Program-made: the position numbers and the translations under genes
Assembly: GCA_900555855.1 (NCBI GenBank)
Contig: USML01000013.1
Coordinates: forward strand, 1-26,930
Source: an uncultured Eubacteriales bacterium
GTDB lineage: Bacteria > Bacillota > Clostridia > Oscillospirales > Butyricicoccaceae
Direction of reading: 5' to 3'
Length of the DNA stretch: 26,930 nucleotides
The notes under the pieces: generated by a model
Database searches by the model: none
Seen by the model: the letters and a program-made list of their open reading frames with translations, nothing else
Told to the model about the DNA's origin: nothing
Part shown: piece after piece, positions 23,067 to 26,930 of the stretch
Position numbering within the stretch: position 1 is the stretch's first letter
Layout of the letters: each line of letters begins with the position of its first letter

Positions 23067-24860
23067 TCAGAGACTTTCCTCCCATTCCCGCAGGCGGCGG
23101 ATGATATTGCAGACCACGGAGGGGCGGCCCTGGGGCGTGATCAGGTAATAGCCGTCGACAAAGGCGCGGATCTCCCGGGCGGTCTGGCAGGAAAGGTCGG
23201 CCGCCAGCAGCAGGGCCTCCTCCTTTGAGGCGTTTTCATAAAGGGCCAGCACATCCGCCGGGATCTGGATGCCCGCCACCTCGCTGTTCATATACAGGGC
23301 GCTTTTGTAGGAGGCGACGGGGATGATCCCGCCCAGCAGATAGCAGCCGGGAAGGGCCTGCCGGGCCTGCCGGAGGTTTTCCATGGACTGGGGCGAAAAC
23401 ACCGGCTGGGTCAAAAAGCCGCAGACGCCGCTCTCCGCCTTGCGCCGGGTCTTTTCCAGCTCGAAGGCGAAATTTGGCGCGTTGACATTCAACGCCGCCC
23501 ACACATGGAAGGGGGCCGCTGCGCCGCTTTCGGAGAGCTGGCGGATATAGTTGGCAAAAATGGCAGAATTAAAGCTCCAAACACCCTTGACCTCGCTGCG
23601 CTCCGCATTGGGAATGGGGTCGCCGGAGATCACCACAACATTGCGGATCTCTTCAATGGAAAGCCCCAACAGCAGCGCCTTGGCGGCGTTCAGATTCCGA
23701 TCCCGGCAGTTCATATGGGGCATGGGCTCGATGCCAAGCTCCCGCCAGAGCTTGGCACCTGTCATGCAGCTGTCGGCATGGACCCGGGCCACCGGGCAGT
23801 CGGCCAGCGTCAGAATATCTGCGCCGCCCTCCTTCAAAATGCCCGCGTGGCGCAGAAACTTGCGCATATCGCTCACCGGCGGGGGATCCAGCTCCGCCGC
23901 AAAGACCAGCTTGCCCTGCTGGAGCTTCTGCCAGAAGGGACTCTCCGCCGCGGGCAGCGGCTCCTCCAGCTGCCGCAGGGAGACGGTCTTTGGGGCCCGG
24001 GTGCGCTTCTGGTCCTGCAGGCGCAGCGCCAGCGCCACCTCGTGGATATGCTCCGGCGTCGTGCCGCAGCAGCCGCCCAGAACAGAGGCCCCCGCCGCCG
24101 CGATCTCCAGCATCTGCCGGGCAAAATACCGGGGGTCGGAGCCGAAGCGGGTCTCGCCATCTTCAATGGTGGGGTAGCCGGCGTTTGGACTGATGCAGAG
24201 GGGCTTGCGGATGGGGGGAAGGGTCTTCAGATAGCGCAGCAGATGGAAAGGGCCGGAGACGCAGTTGAAGCCCAGAATATCAAGGTTGGGATCGTCCTGA
24301 AGCCGCAGCAGCAGGTCCCGGCCGGCGTGGCCGCCGGCGGTAAAGCCATCCGGCCCGACGGCAAAGGTGGCGATGATCAGGGCGTCCGGCGCCTTCTGCC
24401 GGATGTAGGCCGCCGTTGGGGCGAGATATTCGTCGGAGCTGAGGGTCTCGAAGAGAAAGCTGGTAACGCCCCCCTCCAGAAACAGGTCCGCCAGCTCCCG
24501 GTATTGGCCGGAGAGGTCGCTCTCGTCCTCCTGCGGGATGGGGCCGATGTCGGCAAAGACGGTGACGGGGTGTCCCTCCGCTGCTTCCTTTGCCAGCCGG
24601 CAGCCCTCCAGAACGATGCGGCGCAGATGGTCGCTGCCGCAGCCAAGGCTCACCCGGTTTGCCCCGAAGGTGTTGGTCTTGATGGCGTCGCAGCCGGCGG
24701 TGATGTATTCAAAGGCGATCTGCCGGACCATCCCCGGGGCCGTCAGGTTGGCTTCCTCATATTTTCCGAAGCGGTCGCAGCGGCGGGCCGCGTAATAGGT
24801 GCCGAAGGCCCCGTCAAACAGCAGGGGCCGGGTCTTGATCTGTTCCAGAATCCGGTTCAT
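23067..24860 (-). CDS. Bifunctional homocysteine S-methyltransferase / 5,10-methylenetetrahydrofolate reductase
   Basis: This 597-residue fusion has two parts. Residues about 1-290 are a homocysteine S-methyltransferase barrel with the zinc-binding cysteines in GFNCVSGP and GGCCGTTPEH. From about 310 it is a MetF-type flavin reductase (FAAELDPPPVSDMRKF, VVVISGDPIP, FLTQPVFSPQ), which makes 5-methyltetrahydrofolate from the methylene form. It is cytosolic and acts in methionine synthesis and one-carbon metabolism. The ATG at 24860 is preceded by TGGAG and lies 47 bases inside the 3' end of metH, so the two are translationally coupled. This explains the joint supply of methyl folate and its use by MetH. 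A longer in-frame start would extend much further into metH and is unlikely. Confidence 0.92.
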   Translation of the reverse strand: MNRILEQIKTRPLLFDGAFGTYYAARRCDRFGKYEEANLTAPGMVRQIAFEYITAGCDAIKTNTFGANRVSLGCGSDHLRRIVLEGCRLAKEAAEGHPVTVFADIGPIPQEDESDLSGQYRELADLFLEGGVTSFLFETLSSDEYLAPTAAYIRQKAPDALIIATFAVGPDGFTAGGHAGRDLLLRLQDDPNLDILGFNCVSGPFHLLRYLKTLPPIRKPLCISPNAGYPTIEDGETRFGSDPRYFARQMLEIAAAGASVLGGCCGTTPEHIHEVALALRLQDQKRTRAPKTVSLRQLEEPLPAAESPFWQKLQQGKLVFAAELDPPPVSDMRKFLRHAGILKEGGADILTLADCPVARVHADSCMTGAKLWRELGIEPMPHMNCRDRNLNAAKALLLGLSIEEIRNVVVISGDPIPNAERSEVKGVWSFNSAIFANYIRQLSESGAAAPFHVWAALNVNAPNFAFELEKTRRKAESGVCGFLTQPVFSPQSMENLRQARQALPGCYLLGGIIPVASYKSALYMNSEVAGIQIPADVLALYENASKEEALLLAADLSCQTAREIRAFVDGYYLITPQGRPSVVCNIIRRLREWEESL

Positions 24861-26930
24861 TTTTCTGCTCCAATACCAGTTTTGCAATATCCACCGCCTG
24901 TTTGGCGTCTTTGGCGTAATAATCCGCGCCGATCTCCCGGGCGTAGTCCGGCGTGAGCACCGCGCCTGCGGCGAAGATCCGGCAGTCCGGCGCAGCACGG
25001 CGCAGGGCGCGGATGGTCTTTTCCATGCTGGGCAGGGTGGTGGTCATCAGGGCGCTGAGCCCCACCAGGCGGATCTTTTCCCGGGCGGCCGTCTCCGCGA
25101 CGGTCTCGATGGGCACATCCCGCCCCAGATCCAGGACCTGGAAGCCGTAATTCTCCAGGATGCACTTGGTGATGTTTTTGCCGATGTCATGAATGTCGCC
25201 CTGAACGGTGGCCACCATCAGCCGCCCGGCGGACCGGCCGGACTGGCCCTGTGCCGCAAGTCTGGCCTGCAGCACGGAAAAGGCGGCCTGCGCCGTTTCT
25301 GCCGCGTTCAGCAGCTGGGGCAGGAAAAAGCGGCCCTGCTCAAACAGCGTCCCCACCCGGTCCAGCGCCGGGATCAGGCGCTGCTCGATGATGTCCATGG
25401 GCGCTTCCCCCTGCTCCAGCAGGGCGCGGACGGCGTCCCTGGCTTCCCGGCGCAAGCCCTTCTGCACCAGCTCCTCCAGCGAAGCAGATCCGGCAGGCGC
25501 GCCGGGCGCAGAGGCGGCGGTCTGTCCGCCGTAGGCTTCGATATAGCGGGCTGCGCCGGCGTCCTTGCCCTGCAATACGGCCGCAGCGCGGAAGACGGCG
25601 GTCATGCCGGCGGAATTGGGGTTGAGGATGGCAAGATCCAGCCCCCGGGCCAGCGCCATGGCAAGAAAGGTGCTGTTGAGCTGCTCCCGGGCGGGCAGAC
25701 CGAAGGAGATGTTGGAGACGCCCAATATCGTCCGGACGCCCAGCTCCTGCTTGACCAGCTCCAGCGCGTCCAGCGTTTCCATGGCCTGCGCCTGTTGGGC
25801 GGAGACCGTCAGCGCCAGACAGTCGATGATCACATCCTCCCTTGGAATACCGTGCCGGCCGGCAGCCTCCACAATGCGCCGGGCGATATCCAGCCGGGCC
25901 TGCGCCGTCTCGGGGACGCCCTCCCGATCAGTACACAGACCGATCACCGCCGCGCCGTATTTCTTCACGATGGGCAGGACCTGCTCCAGCACCTTCGGAT
26001 CGCCATTGACAGAATTGACCAGCGCCTTGCCGCAGAAGTGCCGCAGGCCCCGTTCCAGCGCCGCCGGGTCGGAGGAATCCAGCTGCAGCGGCAGGTCGCA
26101 GACGCCCTGCAGGGCGTCCACCGTCCGTTCCATCAGGGCGGGCTCGTCCACCTGGGGCAGGCCCACATTCACATCCAGGATCTCCGCGCCGGCGTCGGCC
26201 TGGGCGATGGCCTGGGTGAGAATATAATCCATGTCCTGCTCCCGCAGGGCCTGCTGAAAGCGCTTTTTGCCGGTGGGATTCAATCGTTCGCCCACCATGC
26301 GGGGCCGGTCCAGCGGCAGGACGGTGCGCCCGGTGCAGAGCCTTGCGCTGGGGGTAAAGCGGGTCTTGCACACGCCCAGACCCCGGTAATTCCGGGATAC
26401 TGCCCGGATATGCTCCGGCGTGGTGCCGCAGCAGCCCCCCAGAAAGGCCACGCCCAGCGCCGGATAGGGGGCCAGCAGACGGGCATATTCTGCGGGGGAG
26501 AGACTGTATTCCCCGGTTTGAGGATCAGGCAGGCCCGCATTGAGCTTCAGAATCAGCGGCAGAGAAGTGCTTTCAGAAAGAGCCTGCACCACCGGCAGCA
26601 TCCGATCCGGCCCGAGAGAGCAGTTGAGACCGATGGCATCGGCGCCGGCTCCCTCCAGAACGATGCCCATGGCGCGGACGCTGCAGCCCAGAAAGGTGCG
26701 GCCATCGGCCTCATAGGTCATGGTGGCGAAGACGGGCAGACGGGTGTTTTCCTTGGCGGCCAGAACGGCGATGCGGGCCACCACGGTGCCTCCGGCCAGG
26801 GCCACCAGATCCTCCATAGCCCGCAGGCTGCCGCCGGTGGAGATCACGTCGTCCATCAGCACGATGCGCTTGCCGCGGATCAGGTCCGCGTCATCCCGGC
26901 CCAGATACAGCTTTTGGGTGCCGGCGGTGG
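24814..26930 (-). CDS. metH: Cobalamin-dependent methionine synthase, 5' end replaced by phosphoribosyltransferase sequence; runs off the right edge
   Basis: From about 26770 downward this is MetH, which moves a methyl group from methyltetrahydrofolate to homocysteine through cobalamin. It has the rest of the homocysteine domain (GLNCSLGP, GGCCGTTPEH zinc cysteines) and the pterin-binding domain (RMVGERLNPTGKK, DVNVGLPQVDE). The cobalamin cap and Rossmann domain follow (GDIHDIGKN supplies the histidine ligand; LSALMTTT). It stops without the SAM-dependent activation domain, as in many clostridial short forms. Above about 26770 the same frame reads TTAGTQKLYLG, RGKRIVLMDDVISTGGS and EDLVALAGG, the PRPP-binding C-terminal part of an adenine/xanthine-type phosphoribosyltransferase. 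The frame is open to base 26928. About the first 90 residues of MetH are missing. I infer an assembly or recombination join. Confidence 0.88.
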   Translation of the reverse strand, partial: TAGTQKLYLGRDDADLIRGKRIVLMDDVISTGGSLRAMEDLVALAGGTVVARIAVLAAKENTRLPVFATMTYEADGRTFLGCSVRAMGIVLEGAGADAIGLNCSLGPDRMLPVVQALSESTSLPLILKLNAGLPDPQTGEYSLSPAEYARLLAPYPALGVAFLGGCCGTTPEHIRAVSRNYRGLGVCKTRFTPSARLCTGRTVLPLDRPRMVGERLNPTGKKRFQQALREQDMDYILTQAIAQADAGAEILDVNVGLPQVDEPALMERTVDALQGVCDLPLQLDSSDPAALERGLRHFCGKALVNSVNGDPKVLEQVLPIVKKYGAAVIGLCTDREGVPETAQARLDIARRIVEAAGRHGIPREDVIIDCLALTVSAQQAQAMETLDALELVKQELGVRTILGVSNISFGLPAREQLNSTFLAMALARGLDLAILNPNSAGMTAVFRAAAVLQGKDAGAARYIEAYGGQTAASAPGAPAGSASLEELVQKGLRREARDAVRALLEQGEAPMDIIEQRLIPALDRVGTLFEQGRFFLPQLLNAAETAQAAFSVLQARLAAQGQSGRSAGRLMVATVQGDIHDIGKNITKCILENYGFQVLDLGRDVPIETVAETAAREKIRLVGLSALMTTTLPSMEKTIRALRRAAPDCRIFAAGAVLTPDYAREIGADYYAKDAKQAVDIAKLVLEQKNEPDSGTDQDPAPAV
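26760..26930 (-). other. Phosphoribosyltransferase-derived segment at the right edge
   Basis: This is the in-frame upstream part of the metH chimera. The motif VLMDDVISTGGS is the PRPP-binding loop of type I phosphoribosyltransferases. The preceding KLYLGRDDADLIRGKR and following RAMEDLVALAGGTVVA fit the adenine phosphoribosyltransferase-like group. Both its natural N-terminus (outside the window) and its natural C-terminus (replaced by MetH) are missing. Confidence 0.8.

Noticed and set aside
23505..24956. Plus-strand open frame across the bifunctional methyltransferase/reductase gene
   Set aside because: It is opposite a well-recognised enzyme and its translation has no domain signature.
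24814..26930. Missing SAM-activation domain of MetH considered as a truncation
   Set aside because: The short form without this domain is common in Clostridia, and the stop overlaps the next gene in a normal operon manner.

Overview
The window looks like GC-rich DNA (about 55-65% outside one stretch) from an anaerobic Firmicute of the class Clostridia, probably a gut Oscillospirales relative. This is inferred from the clostridial-style topoisomerase pair, a DUF2508 protein, S-layer-homology (SLH) proteins with InlB-type repeats, and a short cobalamin methionine synthase next to a fused homocysteine methyltransferase/methylenetetrahydrofolate reductase. No taxonomic search was possible.

Layout. 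14-1027: an open frame that starts as DprA and ends as the C-terminal half of a type II topoisomerase B subunit (ParE/GyrB). 1045-3222: the matching A subunit (ParC-like). 3246-4131: two small genes, DUF1003 and DUF2508. 4194-4913 (minus): a TtcA-like PP-loop ATPase, divergent from 5156-6005, the rplM-rpsI ribosomal operon. 6332-22982: an accessory surface-protein region with three secreted proteins (1776, 654 and 2724 residues; the first two have SLH domains) and one small serine recombinase. 23067 to the right edge (minus): metF-type bifunctional enzyme and metH, translationally overlapping. The metH frame is fused at its start to the C-terminal part of a phosphoribosyltransferase.

How it fits together. 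The flanks are housekeeping functions: DNA topology, translation, tRNA thiolation and methionine synthesis. The middle, about 17 kb, encodes cell-envelope proteins that are probably displayed on the S-layer. Between the recombinase and the second SLH gene lies a good promoter bracketed by a 16-base direct repeat (15/16 identical) and by an 11-base inverted repeat. This raises the possibility of a recombinase-operated switch.

Caution. Both ends of the window carry frames that join halves of unrelated enzymes, and at the left end the join lies in a motif both families share. The simplest explanation is misassembly near contig ends. Genes between about 1045 and 26700 look internally consistent.
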